This document shows, piece by piece, positions 45,348 to 55,589 of a stretch of DNA of 64,000 nt. Location of the stretch: positions 7,379,570 through 7,443,569 of the forward strand of contig ML661900.1 of the NCBI GenBank assembly GCA_007570785.1. The letters are read 5' to 3'. Under the pieces are notes generated by a model that was not told where the DNA came from, did no database searches, and saw nothing but the letters and a program-made list of their open reading frames with translations. Within the stretch, counting starts at the first letter, position 1. Each line of letters begins with the position of its first letter. A program made the position numbers and the translations under genes. This DNA comes from Antilocapra americana. Taxonomy: Eukaryota > Chordata > Mammalia > Artiodactyla > Antilocapridae.

Positions 45348-45682
45348 CTCATATGATTGTTAGCCTCTGTATATCTTCTTTGGTGAAATATTTTGCCACC
45401 TTTTAAATTGGGTTGTCTGTACTCTTATTAATGAGCTGTAAGAGCATCTATTTATTTCAGATTATTAAATATATTATTTTCAAATATTTTTCTCAGTCTA
45501 CAATTCACCATTTTGTTTTTAGTGGTGTCTTTTAAAGAGTAAAAGTTTTCCAGTTTTTCTTTTATGGAATATGCCTTGTATATCATACCTAAGAAACCTT
45601 TGCCTCATCTAAGATCACAAAGAGTTTTCTTCTGTTTTTCTCTGAACACTTTATAATTTTAGCTTTTGTATATATGTCTACA
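45348..45682 (-). mobile_element. Old L1 LINE, antisense, outer element (part 2)
   Basis: The antisense ORF2 text resumes with 'cctctgtatatcttctttgg' (45365), 'ttttaaattgggttgtctgt' (45401) and 'cctaagaaacctttgcctca' (45588). It stops at a T-rich junction at about 45683. Confidence 0.8.
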
Positions 45683-45843
45683 ACATTTTTTTAAATTAAT
45701 TAATATTTTTTTATTAGTTTTGCCATACAATGACATGATATCACCATGGGTTTACATATGCTCCCCCCTCCAGAACCCCCCTCCCTCCTCCCTCCCTCCT
45801 CCCTCCCCCAGGGAAATCTTGATGCACCAGCCCCGAGCAACAA
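45683..45843 (-). mobile_element. Young L1 3'UTR fragment, antisense
   Basis: A T-rich start gives way to 'attagttttgccatacaatg', 'atgggtttacatatgctccc' and a (CCCTCCT)n-like C-rich stretch, then 'gatgcaccagccccgag'. It is the reverse complement of the L1 3'UTR seen at 53960-54110. About 160 bp, 5'-truncated at 45843, where an inverted copy of downstream DNA is attached. Confidence 0.85.
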
Positions 45844-45949
45844 TTAAATATTCATATGCAAAAAAAATAACTTAGACCCTTGCTTCTTAGTGTACATAAA
45901 GACTAACAAGCAAGGGTCTAAGTTATTTTTTTTGCATATGAATATTTAA
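45844..45949. repeat. Perfect 42-bp inverted repeat (foldback)
   Basis: Arm 1 (45844-45885) and arm 2 (45908-45949) are exact reverse complements over 42 bases, with a 22-base spacer (45886-45907). Arm 2 is native antisense L1, continuous with 'agcatcatttgttgaaaaga' downstream. Arm 1 is therefore the duplicated, inverted copy, and it touches the truncated 5' end of the young L1 insertion. Confidence 0.93.
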
Positions 45950-46243
45950 GTGTCCTAGCATCATTTGTTGAAAAGACTATATTCTTTCACCAATGAATTG
46001 CCTTGACACCTTTGTCAAAAATCAACTGACCATAATTTAAGGGTTTATGTCTGGATTTTGCATGCTATTTCACTGATGTATTTGTCTATTACTATGCCAA
46101 CTGCATAGTTTTGATTACTGAATCTTTACAGTAAGTTTTAAAAGTAGATGGTATAAGTTTTATTCTCCTTCTAAGGATTTCTTTGTTCCAGGACTTTTGT
46201 GTTGAATCCATAAACAAGTTTGGGGAGAACAGCTATCTTAACA
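45950..46243 (-). mobile_element. Old L1 LINE, antisense, outer element (part 3)
   Basis: 'agcatcatttgttgaaaaga' (45958), 'cacctttgtcaaaaatcaac' (46006) and 'tttggggagaacagctatct' (46219) carry the antisense ORF2 text up to a sense-strand L1 insertion. Confidence 0.82.
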
Positions 46244-47004
46244 CTCCTACATTGTTAGTGGGAATGTAAACTATAAAGTGTGAACAACCACTATGGAGAA
46301 CAGTATGAAAATTCCTTAAAAAATTAAAAATAAAATGATTATAATCCTGCAAATTCACTCCTGTGCATATACCCAGAGAAAACCATAATTTGAAAAGATA
46401 CATGTACCTCAATGTCCATTTCAGCACTATTTACAATATCCAGAACATGTAAGCAATCTAAATATCCATCAACAGAATTATGGATAAAAAGATGTGACAC
46501 ATTTATTTATGCAACGGAATATTACTCAGCCACAAAAAAGAATGAAATAAGCTCATTTGCAGCAACATGGACCTAGAGATTGCCACACTGAGTAAAGTAA
46601 GCCAGACAGAGAGAAACAAGTATCATATAATATCACTTATATGTGGAATCTATAAAATGTTACAAATAAGTCTATTTACAAAACAGAAATAGAATCACAA
46701 AGTAGAAAACAACCTTACGGTCACCTGGGGAGAAAAGTAAAGGTAGGGGTAAGTTGAGAGACTGAGATCAACATATACATACTACTGTATATAAATAAAA
46801 TAGATAACTAATAAAAACCTACTGTATTATGATAAGAATTACTAATAAGAATCTACAGGGAACTCTTCTCAATACTCTGTAATGACCTACATGGGAAAAT
46901 AACTTAAAAAGTGTGGATATACGTATAACTGATTCATTTTGCTGTATAGCAGAGACTAACACAACTCTATGAATCAACTATATTCCAATAAAAACATAAA
47001 GTAA
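46244..47004 (+). mobile_element. L1 LINE 3' end, sense, nested
   Basis: It contains 'gtgggaatgtaaactataaa' (46259), 'caacggaatattactcagcc' (46513), 'gtaaagtaagccagacagag' (46593), 'taataaaaacctactgtatt' and 'actaacacaactctatgaat' (46955), then 'ttccaataaaaa'. This is ORF2 C-terminus plus 3'UTR in the opposite orientation to its host. The host phrase 'tatcttaaca' / 'atactgagtcttccaatcca' closes up perfectly if it is removed. Confidence 0.85.
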
Positions 47005-47255
47005 AACAATACTGAGTCTTCCAATCCATGAATCTGGAATGTCTCTCTATGGATCTTCTTTTTAATTTCTCTTAGCAATATTTTGTAGTTTACAGTGCAG
47101 AGGTCTTGCTCTTCTTTTGTTAAATTTACTCTTAAGTACTCTGTTTTTTATTTGAGTAAGAATAATACAGTTTTCTCAATCTGAAATTCATATTGTTCAT
47201 TGCTGGTATACAGAAAAAGTATTGATTGTTTTATACACTAATCTTTCATCATATG
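47005..47255 (-). mobile_element. Old L1 LINE, antisense, outer element (part 4)
   Basis: 'gagtcttccaatccatgaat' (47013), 'cttagcaatattttgtagtt' (47073) and 'tgttcattgctggtatacag' (47193) finish the recognisable outer L1. Confidence 0.8.
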
Positions 47256-48055
47256 AATCAAAAAATAAAAGCTTACTAGATCAAGGTCTTTTTCCCTTTT
47301 TGGTTCTTTTGTAAGGCTACTTTGAGGATTATGCTCTTTGAATAAAGAGTGTTCGTTATTTCTGTGCATCTTGATTTGCATCTTTCATAGCCATACCCTT
47401 AACTCCTTCAATCTGCCTTTTGCTCTGAACACTCAATAGCAATTGTCACAAGCCTCTATCCTTTGCCTTATGACTTTCAATAACTGTAACTCTGACCTAA
47501 ACGATGCTCTAGAAAGAAAACTTTCTAGAGAACCAAAAGTCTGAAGTGAAAACTAGTGATACAAAAGACAAAGATCAGGAATCAAAATGCCATGAACTGG
47601 CAGAAAAACAATAAGGAATAGCAAACACAAAGACAAGTATTTAGTTTCTGAAGACTAATTACACAAGCTTCAGGGTATGGATTCCAGCCTCTCTGCTTTG
47701 CTTCTCTCTCCATTTGCATCTTCCCAAGCACCTCACCAGGGGGATTTATGTAATGCCTAGGTGCAAGTTCACATCCTCTCTCTCATTATGATGTTTAAGC
47801 TCTTCCATCAGATGATATTCATGGGTGTGTGTATTACAGTGCTTGTCATAGATTACACTCAACAAACGGAATCTTCTTTATTTCAAACAGGCTGTTTTCT
47901 GGAGTGCTCTCTCTCCTAACTCCTTCCTATGTTTTCTTACTAAAAATTGTAAGCTTCTGTCTGTGGAATCAAGATTTTTCCTTAACTGTTGAAGAAAACC
48001 AGGAAAAACGTTGGTTACTCCTTATTTTTCAACCCCATACCCAGTCACTTAGCCA
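47256..48055. other. Unassigned sequence
   Basis: No gene or repeat recognised. The 92-codon plus frame at 47829-48107 has no domain and runs into the next repeat. Confidence 0.35.
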
Positions 48056-48059
48056 GCTT

Positions 48060-48405
48060 TTGGTATTAGTCAGATTGGGCTTGTATAATACATTTTTCAC
48101 AGACTGACTTAAACAACAAGCACTTATTTCTCACAGTTCTGGTGCTCAGACAGTCCAAAATGAAGGTACCAACATACTGGGTATCTAATAAGGACCTTTT
48201 CCCTGTTCTTAACATGCCCATTTTCTCATTATGCAACACAAACTCAAGACTCTTTTCTCATAAAGACACTAATCTCATCTTGAGGATTTTTCCTTCATGA
48301 CCTCAGCTAAACCTAATTACCTCCTGAAGGCCCACCTCCTAACACCATCCCATTGAGGGCTAGAATTTCAGTATATCAATTTTAAGGAGACATTTGGTCA
48401 AAAGC
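48060..48405 (-). mobile_element. Ancient MaLR/MER-like repeat, antisense
   Basis: 'tttctcacagttctggtgct' (48127), 'cataaagacactaatctcat' (48261), 'aacctaattacctcctgaag' (48310) and 'tttcagtatatcaattttaa' (48367) are the reverse complement of the family found at 31025-31415. Confidence 0.62.
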
Positions 48406-49439
48406 AAGTTATGTTAATTACTCTATCTCCAAAATCCTATCTTTTTAATTTCTGCTTCCACTACCTTGACCAGGCTTAGAGATAATAATGTCTGTATTAT
48501 CACAATAGCCTTTACTACTTACCTGAAATCAGAACATAGGCTTCATAGTTTTATATTGAAGAATAGGCAAGAATGAGCAGTTCAAGTTCTTTATTTCAAC
48601 TTAGTCTTGAGGTAGTTATAAAGCAGTGCAAAGCGTATTAAAAAGATAACAATGCAAATATGTATTTTATCAGTTTTCTTTTGTATCTTCTGGAGGCATG
48701 AACTTGGCAGCCCCTATTGATTTGAGATGTTCATTAGGTGAAAGAGGCCAAGGATGATGATATAACTGTCATTTACATCCCAGCCACATCCGCATCCAGA
48801 AGCAACTTACTTCATCATGTAAACTATTTCTGCTACTCTAACATTTAAGCACAGGGCTTTGAAATTTTTGCTGGGCTCTGGAGGAGTTGTTCCTACTCTG
48901 CCCTCAATTTTTTCCCATTCCCTCTTCAATTTACTCTAATCTACCTTTTGTCCCCAGTGTGCTATCAGAGCTCCACTTTTCATGTCCTTCAGTGAGTCCA
49001 CATCGCTAAACCCTGTAGCAGATCTCTGTCCTCATCTTATCTGCCGTACTTGCAGATTTTGGCACAAAGTATCACTCCATCCCCCTTGACACACGGTCTT
49101 CATTCAGCTTCCAGGATACGGGTACCATTTACATTTCCTTTGCCCTTCCAGAGCCCCTCTTTTCCCCACTACTCCTTTTGGTGCAATGAGGCTGACCTGT
49201 ATGGATAACATAGATTGTGCCCCCTGCCTTCTAGTGGCATCTAGTGAGAAGGGAAGGATCAGAGGAGAACGAGGTGAACGTATGTATACTCTGGCTTCCT
49301 GTCTTCAAGGCTACCTTGAACTGGCTGTGTGCCTCCTCTTACAGAACAGACTTCACAATACACATTCCCCTGCTTGTCTCATCAAGTCCAGAGACTATAT
49401 TAGCACCTGGTCACCCCACTATCTCCAGAGGTTTCCAAA
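48406..49439. other. Unassigned sequence, CT-rich in part
   Basis: No clear element. Some L2-like wording may lie at 49355-49440, upstream of the L2 call. The overlapping 92- and 120-codon frames at 49186-49606 are in different phases and unsupported. Confidence 0.35.
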
Positions 49440-50350
49440 CGCACATATTTGGCAACAGTCCTGATCACTTCTCTCTACTTCCACTGGAACGACCCTACGC
49501 CAGGCCACAGGACTCACGAGGATGTTTGCAACAGTCTCATAATCTATTTCAAGTTGTACCTTCCCCACTCCACTCTCGTCTGTCATCAACACAGCAGTCT
49601 GAGTAACTCTTTTAAGATCTAAGGTAATACCACATATTAATCTGTTTGAAACTGTTTAGTGTGTCAGTTGTTAAGTCATGTCTGACTCTTTGTGGCCCCA
49701 TGGACTGTAGCCCACCAGGCTCCTCTGTCCATGGGATTCTCCAGTCCAGAATACTGGAGTGGGTTGCCATACCCTCCTCCAGGGGATCCTCATGACCCAG
49801 GGATTGAACCCAGGTCACTGGCACTGCAGGCAGATTCTTTACTGTCTGAGTTACCCACAAGGCCCTACATGATCTGGCCCCTTTACGTTAGTGATCCTCT
49901 CTCCTATTAGTGTCCTCTGGCTGGATCCATCCCAGACTCACTTCCCCACGTGGATCTCTTGCTGTTTCTCCTTTGGGTTGCACTTCCCTTGCCCTAGGGC
50001 CCCTGTGTTGACTGTTCTGCCTGAAGCACTCATCCCCCAGAAGTCTGCAAGTCTTTGCTCACCTGACACTTTATTACTGAAGCCTATCCTACTTAACTTT
50101 TAAATTTACAGCCCACTCTCTCTCCTTTATCATCAATCCCCCCTACTGAGCTCCATTTTTTTTTTTTTCTTTTCATACCTCTTACCACTTCTAAACTACC
50201 GGATTATCAGACCATGTACTTAGTATTATATTTACTGACTGTAACTTTGTTTTTCCTAGTTAGAAAGTAAGTTCCAGGAGGTCAGGAATCTTTGCCTACT
50301 ACTCTGCCTGGTACACAATACAAGTATGATAAGTAATTGTTGAATGAACA
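49440..50350 (+). mobile_element. L2 LINE, 3' ORF2 and 3'UTR, SINE-interrupted
   Basis: 'aacacagcagtctgagtaac' (49590) with 'tcttttaagatctaaggtaa', then after the SINE 'aggccctacatgatctggcc' (49860), 'tctgcctgaagcactcatcc' (50017), 'cacctgacactttattactg' (50061), 'gtaagttccaggaggtcagg' (50267) and 'aattgttgaatgaa' give the L2 3' end in order. It is well preserved for its age. Confidence 0.8.
49655..49863 (-). mobile_element. Bov-tA SINE, near full length, nested in L2
   Basis: Antisense copy with 'taagtcatgtctgactcttt', 'catggactgtagcccaccag', 'gaatactggagtgggttgcc', 'gggattgaacccaggtcact' and 'gattctttactgtctgagtt'. L2 wording lies on both sides. The TSD was not resolved. Confidence 0.92.
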
Positions 50351-50522
50351 TCTAAGCCCTGGGGCAAACTCCTTTTATCCTTGCCTTTGGTTCAGGGCAC
50401 AGAAGCGTTTTCATTTAGGTTCCATGGAGCTCTGCACCCTTCCTAGAGACTTTTTCATTCAAGCTTCCCACAACCTAATTTACTTTCGTATTGTTATTAT
50501 TCCTGCCTGCTCAGGAGCCTTA

Positions 50523-50732
50523 AAGTGATGTAAAATAAAGTAGTAGTTGTTCAGCCACGTCCAGCACTTTGTGACCCCATGGACTGGAGCTCGACAGGCT
50601 CCTGTCCTTGGAATTCTCCACGCAAGAATATGGGATTGGGTTGCCATGCTCTTCTCCAGAGGATTTTCCTGACCCAGGGATTAAACGCTGGTCTCCTGCA
50701 ATGCAGGCAGACTCTTTACCATTTGAGCTATC
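50523..50732 (-). mobile_element. Bov-tA SINE, near full length
   Basis: Antisense copy with 'ttgttcagccacgtccagca', 'ctttgtgaccccatggactg', 'gggattaaacgctggtctcc' and 'gactctttaccatttgagct'. The repeat 'caggagcctta' at 50512-50522 and 50733-50743 brackets it. Because 'ccaggagcc' also resembles the SINE terminus, the TSD is probable rather than certain. Confidence 0.88.
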
Positions 50733-50743
50733 CAGGAGCCTTA

Positions 50744-52332
50744 CTGCCTTTTATATAATACTTCAGTCTTCTATCAAGACTTTCATTCTGGTCAAATACA
50801 AATCTCTCTTATTTTTACTAAAATACATTCTAACACTAGACAAAATATCACATTATACTTTTGTGGTATTTGTACTATATAGCCCTAGATACAGTCTTTC
50901 CAACAAGCCTATAAACTTTTTGACAACAGTCATACCATGCCATTTTTTTGTAATTTCCAATTGTCAAATAGACAATGTCTAATCTGTGCTGTCAAATTTA
51001 ATTGGAAATTTAACAATAATTGATAAATCCTTGATTCATCCATACTTAAAATATTTCTCTCAAGTATAAGATGAAATTTTGCTAAATTTATCTGGCTTGT
51101 TAATATGAAACTCATAATATGCTTTTCTAAGAAAGTTGATTTCTTGCAACCATGCTTTGAATCATATTTTATAAAATCTGTCAAACATTTTTTGAGATGT
51201 GTACAAAGTGCATACATTTAATTTGAATTCTGAAGGTTAATGCTCTTAGACTATATGTTGTGTGCATGCTCTGGGTCAATCACATAATGGCAAACTGCAT
51301 AAAGATGCAGAATAACATCTAAGAATTCTTATCTTGAATAAATTACATGCTCATTAATGTTGCATAACTGATTCCACATGTGTCTTGGGACATAGAGTCA
51401 CTTTTCCAATTTGTGTTTATTACCTAAAAGTGTTAATGTATTATTAATCCCACACAGGATTTGGGAGGTCTGGGACTTCATTGTAACATCCAGTTTAGTT
51501 TAATTAATACTATATCTTTCTTTAATGATAAAATATCAATTAATAAACTTATACATATGAGTCTTAGAGGCCCTGGTGAGAGTTTCAGATAACTTAACTC
51601 CAAGATGTATTGCCCAAGAAATTAAATTCTTTAGCAGCATTGTTTCTAAAGCAGAAAGGAATATAAGTGTGGGGAGAGATGGAGGGACAGAACTGCAATT
51701 GGATATACAGACCAGCACTTAGGAGCACATGTCTCTTTTTTGTAATTAGATTTCTTCTCTTGATTAGCAATTCATTCATCAGAATTGGTCACTTAGTTTT
51801 ATTAATTTCCTTGAGTTTTCCTTCTAATGCTTAAGATCATTAGAGTGACTTAATCTCCTGTTTAAAAAAATTAATGTGTTTATATTAATTTTTAATATTT
51901 TAACATTCATTCTAATGATCTGATAGCCAAGCAAAGATTTAATATCTGTATTGTTGTGGAAACAATTACTATTTTAGACTAGATTATTAATAATTATGCA
52001 ATGTTCACACTCCTTCTTCTGGGAGGTATGTTCAGAATTATTTTCTTACTGCTGGGGCCGGTACCCAGAGTCAAACTGTGTAAGACACTTACCTGGCTTA
52101 CCTACACTCCCCATTTCCATCACCCTGCCTTCCAAGTCCAACTCAGAAGTATCTGCCTGTTCTTCACCTTTCCTCTTCTTTCTGCCCCTCTTCCAGACTT
52201 TTTATACATTATCTGCCAGGATTCCACAAGGTTCACATAAAAGAGACATGTGGTTAGGAGAATCCTGTTGAAGTCCTCTCATAAAATGTTAGATACCAAT
52301 GAGAATAAAATCTTGCTTTAGTTTAATCAGTA
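50744..52332. other. Unassigned AT-rich sequence
   Basis: About 1.6 kb without recognised elements. The plus frame 50608-50982 is a read-through from the SINE. Confidence 0.4.
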
Positions 52333-52690
52333 GCAGAATAGCATAGTGGTTAAAAACCATAGAATCTAAAGCTTGAATTCCTATTCTGGCTCTGCCTCTA
52401 GTATATGATTTTGTTTATTAATTTCTAAGAGGCTCAGTTTTCTTAATTGTAAAACAGAGATAAAGTTCCTACCACATAGGGCTGTATAGGATTAAATATG
52501 TCAATATTTAAGTTAATACGGGGTTGCAAAGAGTCGGACATGACTGAGCGACTGAATTGACTGACTGACTGGCTGATAAATACTTAATTTTAACATACAG
52601 TGTATAAAGTACTTAGAATTATCCTTGGCACATAATGAGTATCAGTTATGCTATTATTATGTAATGATTAGCATAACATTATGCTACTGC
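52333..52690 (+). mobile_element. MIR SINE, near full length, interrupted
   Basis: 'cagaatagcatagtggttaa' (52333), 'aattcctattctggctctgc', 'gaggctcagttttcttaatt' (52430), 'ctgtataggattaaatatgt' (52482), then after the insert 'agtacttagaattatccttg' (52609) and 'gcacataatgagtatcagtt' follow MIR from tRNA-like head to 3' end. Confidence 0.85.
52520..52576 (+). mobile_element. 57-bp BovB/BOV-A terminal tail inserted in MIR
   Basis: 'ggggttgcaaagagtcggac' then 'atgactgagcgactgaattg' and (ACTG)n is the very 3' end of BovB or a BOV-A unit. It splits the MIR phrase. A 7-bp near-repeat 'ttaatac'/'taaatac' (52513-52519 and 52577-52583) may be the TSD. It is one of the shortest insertions visible here. 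Confidence 0.85.
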
Positions 52691-53560
52691 TATTACTATA
52701 TCTAAGTTACAGCTATATACATTTTAGTCAACACTACTGTTAAACTTACAATAATGAAGAGAATGCGTTTTCATGGCAATCATGCTAGACTGTGTTCTCT
52801 ATTATAGAAAAATAAAAAACTTATAAACAATGTTTCTATGATCTTTAAGCCTATATATAGCTTCTACTAAGACAAAACAGACTATACCTAGTAATTACAG
52901 TCACTGTAAAATCTTGATTAGCATTCGTGTTCTGTTCTTAAATTTATAAAATTTGCTTTTATCTTTGAGAAACATGATATCAAAATCCCCAAATCTATAA
53001 TTTTAGTGTGGTCTACAGTTGTAACTAAGCAAGTTTATCCAAAAAAAAAAAAAAAATGCAGGTACAAGTACATTGGTAAAAAGAGATTGTAGAAAATCCA
53101 GTTCTTCTGTAATATTCATTTCATCTCACAATTTGCTGTATTCATATTAGAAATCAGAGTTATCTTCCTTCCCTATCACATCATCACTAGGTCCCTTTCA
53201 TACTATTTTCAGAGTCTTGGTTGAAAAACTAGGAATAGCCTCTCTCAATAAAAGCTAAGTAGACAAAGAAACAGGCATGTATAGATTAGATACTAAAGAT
53301 TGGCATTTATGGATTGAGATGTCAATAGCATATTAGAGATATAAGTTAATATTTAAAATAATTTTGCCATCTAAGAATCAACACACATTTATAACGGGCC
53401 GGTAAAAGGCAGGCTTTGTAGTATTCAATTCTATGGTGGATAAAAAGAGATGGCACTGTTTTATCATGATCTTAGGCATCGCACCAGGTGCTGAGGAGAC
53501 AAAGATGAATAAAACACAGTCTGGGGTACACGTGTCTCTTTTAATTCTGGTTTCCTCGGT

Positions 53561-53815
53561 GTGTATGCCCAGCAGTTCATCGCCACATTGTTTCCAATAG
53601 CCAGGACATGGAAGCAACCTAGATGCCCATCAACTGACGAATGGGTAAGAAAGCTGTGGTACATATACACAATGGAATATTACTCAGCATTAAAAAAAAA
53701 TTCATTTGAAGCAGTTCTACTCAGGTGGACGGAACTGGAGCCTATTCTCCAGAGTGAAGTAAGCCAGAAGAAAAAACAACAATACAGTATACTAATGCAT
53801 ATATATGGAATTTAG
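53561..53815 (+). pseudogene. L1 ORF2 C-terminal remnant
   Basis: An 84-codon open frame holds the conserved YIYTMEYYSALKKN motif near residues 38-51, characteristic of the L1 ORF2 protein C-terminus. Endonuclease and RT are absent because of 5' truncation. The reading frame of this tail is intact, in keeping with a young insertion, but it has no promoter or catalytic domain. Confidence 0.85.
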
Positions 53816-54008
53816 AAAGATGGTAACGAGAACTCTGCATGCGAGACAGCAAAAGGAACACAGATGTATAGAACAGACTCGTGGACTCTGTGGAAGAGGG
53901 CAAGGGTGGGATGATATGGGAGAATGACATTGAAACATGTTAATTACCATATGTGAAATCAATCGCCAGCCCAGGGTTGATCCTCGGGGCTGGTGCACCG
54001 AGATGACC

Positions 54009-54044
54009 CAGGGGGAGGGAATCGGGAGGGAGGAGGGAGGGGGG
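54009..54044 (+). other. G-quadruplex-prone tract in L1 3'UTR
   Basis: At least five runs of three or more G separated by 1-6 bases: 'gggggagggaatcgggaggg' and then 'aggagggaggggggttctgg'. L1 3'UTRs of several mammals carry such tracts. The C-rich antisense counterpart is at 45766-45806. Confidence 0.75.
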
Positions 54045-54527
54045 TTCTGGAGGGGGAGCATATGTAAACCCATGGCGGTTTCATGTCAATGTATGGCAAA
54101 ACCAACACAATAAAGTAAAGAAAATTAAAAAAAAAAAAAGATGAAAAACTTTACATAGCAAAAAAAAAAAAAAAAAAAAAAACCCACAGTCTGGGTCCTC
54201 ACAGCCAAGTGAGAAACAAAGCCATAGCTGTCAAGGGTCTTCAGCTTAATTTTCAGAAAACTTCATGGCTTGCAGAATCTCACAAACAAAGTGCTGCATG
54301 AGAGAAACTTTGGGTTTGCATTTGAGCAAGGTTCAAAAAGAGGCAAGACCAAGCTATGGTGTTAGAAATAAATGACTACCCTTGTAGGCATTAGAAAAGA
54401 GCACAAAGCAGGCTTCTGTGATGCTAGTGAGACTCATTTTTTAAAAATAGGAGTACTGATTATGAAGGGTTCCTCACTTTTTTAATATATACCTAGGATT
54501 TGTATACTTTTTGGTTATGAATATTAT

Positions 54528-54745
54528 GGGGCTTCTCTGGTGGCTGGGATGGTAAAGAAATCTGCCTACAATGCAGGAGACCGGGTTTTGATCCCTGGGT
54601 CAAGAAGATCCACTGGAGAAGGGAATGGCAACCCACTCTAGTATCCTTGCCTGGAGAATTCCATGGACAGAGGAGCCTGGTGGTCTACAGTCCACAGGGT
54701 CACAAAGAGTCAGACACGACTGAGAAGCTAATGCTTTCACTTAAA
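54528..54745 (+). mobile_element. Bov-tA SINE, full length
   Basis: Sense copy: 'ggggcttctctggtggctgg', 'tctgcctacaatgcaggaga', 'ggttttgatccctgggtcaa', 'ggaatggcaacccactctag', 'gtcagacacgactgagaagc' and tail 'aatgctttcacttaaaaa'. The A/B-box-bearing tRNA-like head is present. No TSD was resolved. Confidence 0.92.
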
Positions 54746-55589
54746 AAGAAGAAAATCCCATTACTTAGAATTCTAAAATATTCTTCTGATATTTCTCCAA
54801 TTTCTGGGGAGAGGAATAAGATTCTCTTGATTTTCACTTCCTCTAGGCCTTCTGCCTTTGTGCTTTTAGAGATCTGGGAAGTATATGGGAAAGCACTTTC
54901 TATGGTAGGAGTGTGCTAAACTGTAAATGTAATAAGATCACTGTCCAAGAACAAGTTCTTTGTGTACCCGGCCATTATGGAATCCAGCCCCAGATTCTCG
55001 ACATCCCTCTCATTTGATCTCTCTTTGTGTGTATTCGCCCTTCCTCGGAATCGGCTTGCCCTTGTGCACCTTCTCCAGTCTCCACAATGTGCCTGACTCC
55101 AGGTATGGAGTTCCGAGTTTGCTTTGACTCACTCCATTCTGACAGCATCTCCCTCAGTCACACATCAGAAGTTGTATAAGGTCCTTCCCAGCCATGGTGT
55201 GGGAGACAGGGAAGCTGATGCACAGACACTGGAACAGGCCAAGTGTGTGGCAGGGGGAGGGGGTGCAATAGAAGGCAAAGCACTGGGCTATTCTGTGGTT
55301 CTGACACATCAGTGGACAATGTTGAGTTTATGATTATGAAGTTGGCTGACGTTTTGCACTTTTGAAGACTTGAGCCAAGATCAAACAACTATCATCTCAG
55401 GACATGCTATGAAAGACAGAAGGCCTCCCAAGGCAGCATCTAGAAAGACACTCACTTCCTGCAGCTACTGGGCAGATTTTGCTCAAAATCAGACTCAGGG
55501 GTTTCAAAAGAAAGTATAAGTCTAGCCTTGAAAGGTTTCCCATGCTCTATTTTGTGGAGCTATAGCTCTTCTCTCTAGTCATTGCTGTG
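54746..55589. other. Unassigned sequence upstream of the ERVL-like remnant
   Basis: No confident assignment. It may contain more decayed retroviral pol, because its base composition matches the part downstream, but no motif is certain. Confidence 0.3.

Larger units (their letters stand above)
53526..54184 (+). mobile_element. Young L1 LINE, 5'-truncated, two poly(A) runs
   Basis: Sense L1: end of ORF2, 3'UTR with 'gcatatgtaaacccatggcg', AATAAA at 54109-54114, poly(A) of 13 at 54127-54139, a 20-base unique spacer (54140-54159) and a second poly(A) of 23 (54160-54182). The 11-bp TSD 'cacagtctggg' lies at 53515-53525 and 54185-54195, outside the second poly(A). The spacer is therefore part of the inserted unit. 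Confidence 0.94.

Noticed and set aside
45844..45949. MITE-like DNA transposon with terminal inverted repeats
   Set aside because: One arm is native L1 sequence continuous with its flank and no TSD surrounds the pair, so an inverted target duplication fits better.
49244..49606. 120-codon plus frame
   Set aside because: It runs into L2 wording, a second frame is open over the same bases, and no domain is present.
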